Positions 35,759 through 44,006 of a stretch of DNA of 64,000 nt are shown one piece after another. How positions within the stretch are numbered: position 1 is the first letter of the stretch; each line of letters opens with the position of its first letter. Both the position numbers and the translations under genes were made by a program. Origin of the DNA: Scytolyngbya sp. HA4215-MV1 (lineage in GTDB: Bacteria > Cyanobacteriota > Cyanobacteriia > Leptolyngbyales > Leptolyngbyaceae). The stretch lies in assembly GCA_019359045.1 (NCBI GenBank), contig JAHHIA010000009.1, positions 186,001-250,000 of the forward strand. The letters are read 5' to 3'. Under the pieces are notes generated by a model. The model was not told the DNA's origin and made no database searches. It worked only from the letters and a program-made list of their open reading frames with translations.

Positions 35759-36775
35759 AACGATTTAACCGAAAATTACTTTTGTGCAAAACGCAGATGG
35801 GGCAAAACGCTAAACCCTCGAACCCTGATGGATATCAAGCTGGAAACACACGGATGTAGAAGTTGAGCGATTGAAGTTAAGCAATAACAAACCGGAGCCT
35901 TGATGAGCCTTTAGATGGATGCCACTTGCAGTCATCAGAGAATCGATCAGAATTTCTCAAGTATTCTTCCCGATCACTTATCCCCCAAAAGGGTGATGAC
36001 TCAAGCGAGATTACGTAGAGTAAACTTCCTAATTTGTCTAGCTGCAACCGTGAACCCGTTGAACTTCGTAAAAGCTTTAATCAATTTCAGCTTTTTTGTT
36101 TTTTCAGCAATACAGGGAACTCTTCAGTTCTGGGAAAAAAGTCTCTCCAACCGGTTCATGTAAACTTTAAGATCAGAGAATTTGAGTTCTAGCAACCCCT
36201 TTCATCCAGAGTTCACTTCGTGATCACCGTTTTGTATCACCGGATCGATAGCAATGCTTGGACAACTTTCTCAATAGCAAGCGCCTTCCAACAAGGGGCT
36301 TACGCGCTTTACTCATTGCTCAGCAGCAGGATTGCAAAACCGCTGGTATGGGGAGGGATTGGGAGCAAAGAATTCTTGCGAAATCTTCTTTCCTGATCGA
36401 GAGGGCAACGTGATAAACGCAGATAAATAAATTATGAAGATAATTTATTTTTAACAAGTTTGGGAGTTATTTTTTACAAAAAATAATGACATCCTCATAT
36501 CATCTATGAAAAAGAATTGCGGCTTGTTATTGTTCAATAGAACTTTAACCAGCGTAATGTTACGCTCTGGAACAGGTTGTCCTTGAATCACGTTAAGCAG
36601 CGGAATTCTTCCAAAAACTGCACTCCCAATGCGTTTAAATGCTTGGCAGGCATTGGGAAAATATTATTATACAGATTAAATCGGTCTGTTTTGAGATTGA
36701 CAGATTTTATCTGGGTGAACTGCTGAGACCTGCTTTACCTGAATCTTTCTTTCTACTTAATCATCTACCGTCACT
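35759..36775. other. 1-kb regulatory-looking spacer with AT palindromes
   Basis: No convincing gene is present; an 82-codon frame at 35915-36163 has no family features. Two perfect A+T palindromes lie 20 bp apart: AAATAAATTA-tgaaga-TAATTTATTT (36425-36450) and TTATTTTTT-ac-AAAAAATAA (36467-36486). They are about 300 bp upstream of the DUF4231-peptidase gene and could be operators or terminators for an unseen transcript. The following 290 bp is a long leader. Confidence 0.5.
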
Positions 36776-38533
36776 ATGGCTAAAAGACGCTCCTACCCAG
36801 AAATTCTCCGACAAGAAATGGGTGAACTGATCGACCAATTAGATTTGCCAAAGCTTTATAAACAGTCCATGGAGCGCCGCTGGCTCGACCAAGTTCTATG
36901 GATGGAGAAAAAAGCTAGTCAGTGTCAACGTTGGCACAATCGACTGCGCTTAACGGCAGTTGTAGGAGGGGTGATTCTACCTGCTCTCGTAGGCGTGAAT
37001 TTTCTAGATAACACCAACAAAACACTGAAATTGTGGTTTCCGTATGTGACGTTTGGGCTGAGTCAGGCGATCGCAGTCAGTGTGGCGGTGGAAGAGTTTT
37101 GTCGATATGGCGATCGCTGGCGGCAGTATCGCCAAACAGCTGAAAATCTCAAAACAGAAGGCTGGCAATATTTTCAATTAAGTGGTCAATACGAACAGGC
37201 AAAAAACCACGCCAATGCCTATCCTCTATTTGCTGCCCACGTCGAGAGCGTGATTCAGAATGATGTGAAAAACTATATTACTGAACTCGTCAAACAAAAG
37301 GAAAAGGAACAAGAAGACGTTGATAAGGTGGTTGAGGTGGCACGCGGAGTGCAGTTACCGACCCAGGCATTTGTCGAATCGACACCCATTCAGCCGATGT
37401 TTGCCCAGTCTGGCGTAGCCGACATGCCCTATGCCAGTAGTTTGGCTTCTGAAGCGATCGCGACCGTTTCGAGTAGTCCAGAAGTTGTTACAGCAGCGAT
37501 GCCAACCGGGAGTCCGAGCGTCGTGGCTTCGTCGCTTACTAGCAATGGCACCCCGCTCGACGCTCCCATCGCAACGCCCCTGTCAACTTCCACGACAGCC
37601 CCTAAGGCGGTTCCCATGGCAACCTCTTTGACTGCCTCAACACCTGCTGCGGCATCCACTGCTCCAGCCCCAACTACTCCGGTGCCACAAGTCGTCAAAG
37701 GGAACGCTGGAATTTTGCGGCTCCGACAAGACAGTGTATTTAAACTGAGTCCCAAACCCGCAGAATCTTTGTCAGAGAATGAAAAAATTTTAGTGAAAGG
37801 AGGCAGTGCTTACGGGTTGCATTCCTATTCGTTTGCTGACAACAATCACTTGCGGGTGGCATTGGCACAAGTAGGGCTAGGTCCTGACAAACGCAACACC
37901 TGGTTTTTGTTTGCGCCTCATGCAGAAATCGAAGGAATTTCTGGTAAGCTGATGCCGACTAGTAACCCTGCTGCCTCAGAGTCGCAGCCCAAATCGACCA
38001 ATCAAGACATCCACCTGAAAGTTCCCTACTTTTCTCAGGTTGACAACAAGTTTGAACCCAATCGCACCTGCAACACCTCAAGCTGCGCCATGGTGGCAAA
38101 GTTTTTGGGTGCCAATATTTCAGGGGATGATGCCTACTATCAATACGTGATTAAGTATGGGGATACAACAGATCACGGTGTCCAAACTCAAGCGTTAGAA
38201 GATCTGGGGATTAAATCAACCTGGAATACAGATCTCGATTTTTCTGATCTAGATAAATCGCTGGAAACTGGGTTGCCGATCGTTATCGGGATTATGCATC
38301 GGGGTTCCCTGGAAAATCCCACCGGCGGGCATATGATTGTTGTCGTGGGTCGCACTCCAGAACGAGATTACATCTGTAATGACCCCTATGGAAGTGTTCT
38401 GGATGGTTATACCTCTGATCCAAGCAATGGCAAGGGAGTTGTTTATCCGCGCAATATGTTGCGCTATCGCTGGCTGGAACATAACACCCCGAAAACGGGA
38501 TGGGGCAGACTCTTCTATGGCAATAAGGTTTGA
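36776..38533 (+). CDS. DUF4231 (SLATT-like) two-TM protein fused to SH3-like and C39-type peptidase domains
   Basis: This 585-residue protein has four parts. Residues 1-145 match DUF4231: an amphipathic helix, TM1 (LRLTAVVGGVILPALVGVNF), TM2 (YVTFGLSQAIAVSVAVEEF), then a long helix with WRQYRQTAENLKTEGWQYF. To my knowledge DUF4231 belongs to the SLATT group of predicted pore-forming effectors. Residues about 205-315 are an Ala/Thr/Ser/Pro linker. Residues about 317-388 are an SH3-like domain (VFKLSPKPAESL ... NTWFLFAPHAEIEG). Residues about 410-560 are a papain-like C39-family peptidase with Cys437 (NTSSCAMVAKFLG), His519 (GGHMIVVVG) and Asp536 (CNDPYG). The next gene encodes a lysozyme with a similar SH3-like domain. 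Which side of the membrane the peptidase faces is unclear. Confidence 0.8.
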   Translation: MAKRRSYPEILRQEMGELIDQLDLPKLYKQSMERRWLDQVLWMEKKASQCQRWHNRLRLTAVVGGVILPALVGVNFLDNTNKTLKLWFPYVTFGLSQAIAVSVAVEEFCRYGDRWRQYRQTAENLKTEGWQYFQLSGQYEQAKNHANAYPLFAAHVESVIQNDVKNYITELVKQKEKEQEDVDKVVEVARGVQLPTQAFVESTPIQPMFAQSGVADMPYASSLASEAIATVSSSPEVVTAAMPTGSPSVVASSLTSNGTPLDAPIATPLSTSTTAPKAVPMATSLTASTPAAASTAPAPTTPVPQVVKGNAGILRLRQDSVFKLSPKPAESLSENEKILVKGGSAYGLHSYSFADNNHLRVALAQVGLGPDKRNTWFLFAPHAEIEGISGKLMPTSNPAASESQPKSTNQDIHLKVPYFSQVDNKFEPNRTCNTSSCAMVAKFLGANISGDDAYYQYVIKYGDTTDHGVQTQALEDLGIKSTWNTDLDFSDLDKSLETGLPIVIGIMHRGSLENPTGGHMIVVVGRTPERDYICNDPYGSVLDGYTSDPSNGKGVVYPRNMLRYRWLEHNTPKTGWGRLFYGNKV

Positions 38534-38565
38534 GTAAATCCAGAAGTGACTGAAAGGAAACTGCA

Positions 38566-39351
38566 ATGGTACAAACTTTGACTCGTCCAGTTTTAAGAAT
38601 TACACAGTACACCGTCTTGAAGCGTCATCCTGCCAAGCTGGAAGACCTCACTTTCACTGACAAGGTGGCGATCAGCCCATTAGAAGTGCCACTCAAGTCC
38701 TATGCAACGACGATCGCTGGGCAGGACTTACTGGGGCATATCAAGGTCGAATTTGAAGAAAGCTGCCACGGCTCGACCGTCTGGTATATCGACAGTGCGC
38801 ATGGTTATGTCGCGCAGGCAACGGTGACACCCAGTCCTAAACCTGATGGGGAACACACCGGAGGAGGGCAAACTGGGAATGGGCAAGCTGGTAACCCAAC
38901 CAAACCTGCCAGCCCGACCAACAATCAAATGAATGAGGCAGGACGGAATCTGCTGAAGGAGTTTGAGGGGTTACGGTTGGATGCTTACCTCTGCCCGGCA
39001 GGCGTTTGGACGATCGGCTATGGTTCCACTTTTGGGGTACATCCAGGCGATCATATTACTCCAGGAGAAGCTGAATCCCGCCTGATCAAAGACCTCGACC
39101 AGTTCGAGAAAGGGGTTGCCAAACTGGTCAAGGTACCCCTGACTTCCAATCAATTCAGTGCCCTGGTCAGCTTTGCCTACAACTTGGGTCTGGGAGCATT
39201 AGAGGAATCCACCTTGCTCCGAGTGCTCAATAAAGGCGATTATCAGGCAGCGGCCAATGAATTGTTACGGTGGGATAAAGCCAATGGGGTACCGTTGGCT
39301 GGCTTAACCCGACGACGTAAGGCAGAAAAAGAACTGTTTTTGAAGCCGTAG
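38566..39351 (+). CDS. GH24 phage-type lysozyme with N-terminal SH3-like domain
   Basis: This 261-residue muramidase should cleave the glycan backbone of peptidoglycan. Residues about 12-85 form an SH3-like domain (YTVLKRHPAKLEDLTFTDKV ... TVWYIDSAHGYVA) that resembles residues 317-388 of the preceding protein. A Gly/Pro/Asn-rich linker follows, then the GH24 domain (about 124-261). The catalytic Glu is Glu134 in EFEGLRLDAY and the Thr is Thr149 in GVWTIGYG. The canonical Asp of the Glu-8x-Asp-5x-Thr triad is Cys143, a known natural variant; the equivalent D20C in T4 lysozyme is active. There is no signal peptide. It starts 32 bp after the upstream gene behind GAAAGGAAA, so the two are probably one operon. 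Confidence 0.88.
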   Translation: MVQTLTRPVLRITQYTVLKRHPAKLEDLTFTDKVAISPLEVPLKSYATTIAGQDLLGHIKVEFEESCHGSTVWYIDSAHGYVAQATVTPSPKPDGEHTGGGQTGNGQAGNPTKPASPTNNQMNEAGRNLLKEFEGLRLDAYLCPAGVWTIGYGSTFGVHPGDHITPGEAESRLIKDLDQFEKGVAKLVKVPLTSNQFSALVSFAYNLGLGALEESTLLRVLNKGDYQAAANELLRWDKANGVPLAGLTRRRKAEKELFLKP

Positions 39352-39436
39352 CTGCTTTCCACTCCGTAATCGGTCTGGGTGCTCAAGCCACACCTAACAC
39401 CCTATAGTTAGGGAAGAACGGTTGTGGGAAACAGTT

Positions 39437-39613
39437 ATGTTTGGTTTGGGTTGGCCCGAAGTTATTATCATTTTGGTCGTTGCTGTGCTCTTTTTCGGTC
39501 CTAAGAAAATTCCTGAGCTAGGCAGTACACTCGGTAAAACCTTGCGCGGTTTTAAGGAAGAAATTAAAAAGTCGGATGAAGATGAGGATGGCTTCGATCG
39601 GGATGACCCTTGA
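39437..39613 (+). CDS. tatA: Twin-arginine translocase subunit TatA/E
   Basis: This 58-residue protein starts MFGLGWPEVIIILVVAVLFF, one membrane helix, followed by the hinge FGPKKIPELG and an amphipathic helix STLGKTLRGFKEEIKK, ending in an acidic tail. It forms the Tat pore for folded proteins. I chose the ATG at 39437 rather than a TTG 15 bp upstream because it precedes the family start. It may export proteins such as the aldo/keto reductase at 29082-30221. Confidence 0.93.
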   Translation: MFGLGWPEVIIILVVAVLFFGPKKIPELGSTLGKTLRGFKEEIKKSDEDEDGFDRDDP

Positions 39614-39625
39614 ACCATCCTCCCT

Positions 39626-40210
39626 CTACAACACAATCTCCTTCCCCCGCTCAGTGAAGCGCACCCTATTGATCTTCCACTGAGCATTGCTGGTTAGGGT
39701 TTTGCGCAAACTGCCAAATAAGGCAAGTTGTTCACAACTCGAGAGCGAAGTCATGCCCCGTTTGGAACCTGGAGCAAGGCGAAAATCGATCGTCGCGATA
39801 CCGTTGGTTTTATCCAGGCTCACTCGATAGCCGGATAGATTGAAGTCGGTATTGCTTTGCTGTGCCAAGATTTTTTCGACTGCGGCTTCTACAGGGCGAT
39901 CGGCAGAAACCGAAATTTTTTCAGCGATTAGTTCTGAACACTGGCTATCCACCTGGTAAAGATCGACAGCAACCCTGCTTCCCCCACTCTCCTTTCCGTC
40001 CAGAGTCGGCGAAGAAGTAGGGCTACTCGGGGATACAGCCATTCGTGCGGCAGCTGTGGGCTGGGGTGAAATTTGGGGACTCCTCACCGTCTTGGTCGGG
40101 GATGGACTGCAACTTACCAGGCTCAAGGAAACCCCTGTAAGGACCGCTAGCCATCGCTGCGGTGTTTTCTCACACCTACGATGTACAGACGACTTGTGTC
40201 GGGTGAGCAT
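39626..40210 (-). CDS. GerMN-domain lipoprotein
   Basis: The protein (194 residues from the ATG at 40210; in-frame starts also lie at 40246, 40270 and a GTG at 40285) has a hydrophobic signal with lipobox SLVSC-SPS, a Ser/Pro/Thr-rich linker and a GerMN domain: VAVDLYQVDSQCSELIAEKI, ADRPVEAAVEKILAQQSNTD, GIATIDFRLAPGSKRG and SLRKTLTSNAQWKINRVRF. In spore formers GerMN binds germination factors; in cyanobacteria the role is unknown and probably envelope-related. It converges with tatA, 12 bp apart. Confidence 0.82.
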   Translation of the reverse strand: MLTRHKSSVHRRCEKTPQRWLAVLTGVSLSLVSCSPSPTKTVRSPQISPQPTAAARMAVSPSSPTSSPTLDGKESGGSRVAVDLYQVDSQCSELIAEKISVSADRPVEAAVEKILAQQSNTDFNLSGYRVSLDKTNGIATIDFRLAPGSKRGMTSLSSCEQLALFGSLRKTLTSNAQWKINRVRFTERGKEIVL

Positions 40211-40500
40211 CGCGTTGGAGCAACCCAGGGAGTTCAACGGATTCATGCAAGATGCCTGAATTGGATGCATGGTTTTGCAGCTCACTCTCTAAATTTACGG
40301 TAGAGTATCCATCTTTACATTGTGAATTCGCGATCGGAAGGGTAGCATAGACCTAGCGGCGCTCGTTACAAATTGCTAACAGTCGCCGATGTCGAATTTT
40401 GAACATTCCATGGACCAAAGTCCATCCCCTGACAGTCATAGTTGCTCCTGAACCCTGGTGAGACCTGGTCTCCCAGCGTGAGGGAGATTGAGGAGGTTTT

Positions 40501-41859
40501 ATGCTCACCCAGGAAGTTCGCACTTCACTGTCGGACATTACCGACTTGAATCAGCTCAAGTTAGAACTGAACCATCTGCCCGCTGTTGATGTGGGTGATT
40601 ATATTGCCGATTTGCCTGCTCCCCAGCAGGCGATCGCATTCCGTTTGTTGCAAAAGAATCAGGCAAGAGATGTTTTCGAGTATTTACCTCCCTATGTTCA
40701 AGAAGATTTAATCGAGTCCTTACAGGATAGCTACATTCAGCATGTGTTGGAATCCATGCGTCCGGACGATCGGGCAGAGCTGTTTGATGAACTGCCTGCC
40801 CGGGTGGTGAAGCGCCTATTGCAACACCTCAGCCCAGAAGAACGCCACGCCACCGCCACTATTTTGGGCTACCCGGAAGACACCGCCGGGCGGGTTATGA
40901 CCACCAAATATGTACGGTTGCGGCAGGGACTCACCGTTGCAGAAGCACTGAGCAAGATTCGGTTAAACGATCGCGACAAAGAAACGATCTACTACGCTTA
41001 TGTCACCGATGACAAACGCAAGTTGGTACAGGTCGTGTCTTTGCGACAATTGGTCTTTTCTTTGCCCGATGCTTTGATCAAAGACATCGCCAGCGATCGT
41101 GTAATCAAAGCCTATACTGAAATGCCTCAGGAAGAAGTGGCGCAACTGATGAAGCGCTATGACTTACTGGCACTGCCCGTCGTCGATCGAGAAGACCGTC
41201 TGGTCGGCATCATTACCATCGATGACGTCGTAGACATTTTGGAAGAAGAAGCCACGGAAGACATCCAGCGATTAGCCGGGGTAGGTGGCGGCGAAGAATC
41301 TTCGCTCTCTTCTCCGCTTACCAAACTGCGCAACCGTCTACCCTGGCTGTTGGGCATTATGGCTCTGTATGTTGGGGCTTCCAGCGCGATCGCCCCTTTT
41401 CAGAAAACGATCGCAGCAGTGCCTGTGTTAGCGGTGATTATGCCGTTGTTTTCTAACACAGGGGGCACTGTTGGCATTCAAGCACTCACCGTGACCATCC
41501 GTAGCCTGGGAGTGGGTGAGGTGACCTCCAAAGATACGTTCAAGATTCTTTGCAAAGAATTTTTGGCGGGAATTGGTACTGCCGTTGCGCTCGGGCTGAC
41601 CATGATTACCCTGGCACTGATTTGGACACCTGCGAATGTGCGCTGGGTGACAATCGTGGCAGGGTTAGTCATGGCAACTAATACGCTAGTTGCCGTCACA
41701 CTGGGCACCCTATTGCCCATGGGACTCAAGCGGCTTAAGCTCGATCCGGCATTGGTCAGTGGACCCCTCGTCACTACCCTACTCGATACGATCGGGTTTG
41801 TTCTGTTCTTGTCACTGATTACGTTCAGCCTTAATATTCTCAAGCTGCCCTCAACTTGA
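40501..41859 (+). CDS. mgtE: Magnesium transporter MgtE
   Basis: This 452-residue protein shows full MgtE architecture: an N-terminal helical MgtE_N domain (ARDVFEYLPPYVQEDLIES, RPDDRAELFDELPARVVKRL), two CBS domains (EDTAGRVMTTKYVRLR; KRYDLLALPVVDREDRLVGI, TIDDVVDILEEEATEDI) and five membrane helices (TKLRNRLPWLLGIMALYVGA; NTGGTVGIQALTVTIRSL). The cytosolic domains sense Mg2+ and gate the channel. A good SD, GAGGAGG, precedes the ATG. I found no Mg2+ riboswitch in the 215 bp upstream. Confidence 0.95.
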   Translation: MLTQEVRTSLSDITDLNQLKLELNHLPAVDVGDYIADLPAPQQAIAFRLLQKNQARDVFEYLPPYVQEDLIESLQDSYIQHVLESMRPDDRAELFDELPARVVKRLLQHLSPEERHATATILGYPEDTAGRVMTTKYVRLRQGLTVAEALSKIRLNDRDKETIYYAYVTDDKRKLVQVVSLRQLVFSLPDALIKDIASDRVIKAYTEMPQEEVAQLMKRYDLLALPVVDREDRLVGIITIDDVVDILEEEATEDIQRLAGVGGGEESSLSSPLTKLRNRLPWLLGIMALYVGASSAIAPFQKTIAAVPVLAVIMPLFSNTGGTVGIQALTVTIRSLGVGEVTSKDTFKILCKEFLAGIGTAVALGLTMITLALIWTPANVRWVTIVAGLVMATNTLVAVTLGTLLPMGLKRLKLDPALVSGPLVTTLLDTIGFVLFLSLITFSLNILKLPST

Positions 41860-41967
41860 AGACATATCGAACTTCAGACTGTGGACGATGAGCACTGGGA
41901 CGGTGGACGATCGCTCATCGTCTAGGAATTCATCAATCAGGAACTCAACAACCTCCAAGTGCAAATT

Positions 41968-42038
41968 GGTTACGTTCTGAACATGTTGTTGGTATTTTTA
42001 AAGGCTTTGCTGAGTAAAACTTTTAAAAAAACTAACAA
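41968..42038. repeat. Palindromic dispersed repeat, copy 2 (complete)
   Basis: The palindrome spans 41986-42038: left arm TTGTTGGTATTTTTAAAGG and right arm CTTTTAAAAAAACTAACAA pair imperfectly around GCTGAGT. The flank from 41968 (ggttacgttctgaacatg) also matches copy 1 at 16413. Confidence 0.65.
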
Positions 42039-42064
42039 TACCGCGGGTCACCGACAAAGTTCAA

Positions 42065-42151
42065 AGCCTCCAGATCTTGGGTTCCCTGGTTCTGCCAAGG
42101 AAGACCAACTGGAGGCTCTACCCTGCCTTCTCAAATCGAGAAGCACAGGGT
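42065..42151 (+). terminator. Pair of nested stem-loops downstream of mgtE
   Basis: Stem 1 pairs AGCCTCCAG (42065-42073) with CTGGAGGCT (42109-42117) and has an inner stem CTTGG / CCAAG. Stem 2 pairs ACCCTG (42120-42125) with CAGGGT (42146-42151) and has inner CTTCTC / GAGAAG. No T-tract follows, so this may be a structured RNA or repeat rather than a simple terminator. Confidence 0.5.
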
Positions 42152-42188
42152 CATGACGGAACCCATGATTGTATTTTTGAAATACCAC

Positions 42189-42458
42189 TCAAGATGCAGG
42201 TTTGGTGACCAAGCCCCAGATAAAAATTGCGATCATGGCACCAAGCACAGCAACGACAATACCACCAGGACTCAGTGATGCACCCACTAGCTGCAATGAG
42301 CGGGTTGTCAAAAAGGTATATAAGGTGCCGCCGAGAAAAGCCCCGACAATGCCCAGTGCCATCGTTGCGAGAATGCCGCCGCCCTGCCGTCCCGGATAAA
42401 TGAGTTTCGCGATCGCGCCAGCAATCAGTCCCAAAATAATCCATGAAATGATGCCCAT
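42189..42458 (-). CDS. GlsB/YeaQ/YmgE-family stress-response membrane protein
   Basis: This 89-residue protein has three hydrophobic helices and the family motif MGIISWIILGLIAGAIAKLI, YPGRQGGGILATMALGIVGA, FLGGTLY. It was formerly called transglycosylase-associated protein. Members are induced by general stress in other bacteria; the molecular function is unknown. Single gene. Confidence 0.93.
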   Translation of the reverse strand: MGIISWIILGLIAGAIAKLIYPGRQGGGILATMALGIVGAFLGGTLYTFLTTRSLQLVGASLSPGGIVVAVLGAMIAIFIWGLVTKPAS

Positions 42459-42666
42459 GATTCTCTCCTCGTGGTGCAGACAGAATACCCGTCAGAATTT
42501 ACTAACTGATTAAGGACCTCTCACATCCATCAATTACTGATGTAATGGACGCTACAGATACCTTATAGGTAAATCCCTCTGGCAGCATCCTACACTGCAA
42601 CGTCCCATTCCCATGCGCTTATTCAAAAAAATAAGCATTGCGATCGTAGGTCGGGTTGCAGGGACA

Positions 42667-42717
42667 TGATTAATATTTTGGAAACCTTGCTGAGCAAAGC
42701 TTCCAAGAATATCAACA
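42667..42717. repeat. Palindromic dispersed repeat, copy 3
   Basis: TGATTAATATTTTGGAAACC and GCTTCCAAGAATATCAACA form the arms around TTGCTGAGCAA. The centre GCTGAG and the arm pattern (T-rich, GGAA, CTTTG) match copy 2 at 41986-42038 in degenerate form. Confidence 0.6.
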
Positions 42718-42752
42718 GCCTATCTAGCACAGACTCTCGATCGTCAACAACT

Positions 42753-43325
42753 TCAGGTTGGGCTGGCTTGCGGATTGGTTTCGCTCCCATTCTGAGGGGT
42801 GGGAGCACTTCCACCTTGTAGCGGAAGAATTTTGAGCACGCGATTGAGTGTGTAAGTTACCACCACATCTTGCTTAGCGCGAAACGATCTGGAGGCTTCC
42901 CGATAGGTCTGGGCATCGGTCAGCAGCTCACCGACATCACAGGTCAATTGATATTTCACCGATTTTTGCAATTGGGGAGGATCATTCTGTTCACCAGTTT
43001 TGCGGTTGGCATCCACTTCATCAGGCGTGGGTTTGGTGGGCAGCCCTGCCCACCAAACCCCATCGTTGTCGGGTCCATACTTTGCCCCTGCTGGACTGTC
43101 GCCATTGATGTTGGTCAAAGTGTTGCTTTCGAACGATTGCGTTCGCTGACTATTGTTGCCTCCACTGGTTTTGTTGAGTGAGTAGTCTACTTCCCAGGTT
43201 TGGGTAGCGATCGCGGTGGCTTGGTGACAGGGTGTTTTGCTGATGGGTTCACCCTCCGGTGTGCAGCTTCCAAGCACCCAACAAGAGACCCCGACGAGAA
43301 GTAAGCTGGAAAGTTGAAGTTTCAT
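42753..43325 (-). CDS. Uncharacterised lipoprotein
   Basis: This 190-residue protein has a clear signal and lipobox (MKLQLSSLLLVGVSCWVLGS, then C-TPEGEP). The mature part has KTPCHQATAIATQTWEVDYS, DGVWWAGLPTKPTPDEVDAN and KSVKYQLTCDVGELLTDAQT, with three Cys after the lipid Cys region. The C-terminus is Pro/Gln/Asn-rich. I do not recognise a domain. It is probably a periplasmic-side lipoprotein found in related cyanobacteria. Confidence 0.75.
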   Translation of the reverse strand: MKLQLSSLLLVGVSCWVLGSCTPEGEPISKTPCHQATAIATQTWEVDYSLNKTSGGNNSQRTQSFESNTLTNINGDSPAGAKYGPDNDGVWWAGLPTKPTPDEVDANRKTGEQNDPPQLQKSVKYQLTCDVGELLTDAQTYREASRSFRAKQDVVVTYTLNRVLKILPLQGGSAPTPQNGSETNPQASPT

Positions 43326-43463
43326 CGTAACGACACCCGTAAGATTTTGGATTTTGGATAGCGCTCTGCGCCGTTTTACTAGAGGATTTTGGATTTTAAG
43401 TGTTCCACGGCTAAAGCCTCATGTTCCATGTCTAAGAATTCGATTCTAAACGCTGTTCGATGT

Positions 43464-44006
43464 TCAAATAGCCAAGACGAAGCTATCTCTTCGGTGGAAG
43501 TCGGCATCTGTGCCGGGATGGGTGAGTGCCCAATAAGTGATTACATCAGTTTGGGTTTGAATGACAGCAGTGATAGCAACTTCAAGGGGGTGGTCTACAG
43601 GGACGATCGCTGCCAGATCCAAAGCGATCACAAGCGATAAGCGATCGGTACCTAACTCCACCTGAAACGGGAGGGTGGTAAACGCGAGTTCTTCTTGCAT
43701 TCCTTGCCGATAGCCATCAAACCGATAGGCGTTCCAGTGTCCGGCGGGAGAAAGGTTGAATTCCCAATAGTGATCGCGACTGGGAATGCCCAGGAAAAAC
43801 TCAAAACAGGTGGTTTGCCAGAGGTTGTGCTGACGGGTAGGGTAAGGTTCAGGGATCGAAATCGAGATCGCTGCCAGTTGCCCCTGCAAACAATAACTCA
43901 TCGTCAAGATTGAGGATTGACGATTGATTGTCCCGGTTAGGCTGAGATCGGTAGGCTTTTCTGTGTCTATGGGAAACGGAACCAAAACAAAAGACGATTG
44001 ACTCAT
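43464..44006 (-). CDS. DOMON-like domain protein
   Basis: The 180-residue product (ATG at 44006) is a beta-rich DOMON-like protein: TMSYCLQGQLAAISISIPEP, RQHNLWQTTCFEFFLGIPSR, YWEFNLSPAGHWNAYRFDGY and YWALTHPGTDADFHRRDSFV. DOMON folds bind haem or sugars; the ligand here is unknown. Its start overlaps the stop of the upstream kinase gene by four bases (ATGA), so the two are translationally coupled and probably function together. Confidence 0.85.
   Translation of the reverse strand: MSQSSFVLVPFPIDTEKPTDLSLTGTINRQSSILTMSYCLQGQLAAISISIPEPYPTRQHNLWQTTCFEFFLGIPSRDHYWEFNLSPAGHWNAYRFDGYRQGMQEELAFTTLPFQVELGTDRLSLVIALDLAAIVPVDHPLEVAITAVIQTQTDVITYWALTHPGTDADFHRRDSFVLAI

Larger units (their letters stand above)
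41860..42188. other. Convergent spacer packed with stem-loops
   Basis: This 329-bp spacer between mgtE (plus) and the GlsB gene (minus) contains one palindromic repeat copy and two strong hairpins, listed separately. A 65-codon frame at 41959-42156 runs across these palindromes and is not credible. Confidence 0.6.

Noticed and set aside
35915-36163. 82-codon open frame
   Set aside because: No recognisable domain, atypical composition, and no good ribosome-binding site.
38989-38998. Loss of the catalytic Asp in the GH24 lysozyme as a sign of an inactive enzyme
   Set aside because: Cys at this position is a natural GH24 variant and the equivalent T4 lysozyme change keeps activity, so inactivity cannot be claimed.
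40286-40500. Possible Mg2+ riboswitch upstream of mgtE
   Set aside because: Some short complementary stretches occur, but I could not match the conserved M-box core.
41959-42814. Short frames on both strands encoding similar LLxFLxALLSK peptides
   Set aside because: The similarity is explained by the palindromic repeat copies at 41986-42038 and 42667-42717, not by protein homology.
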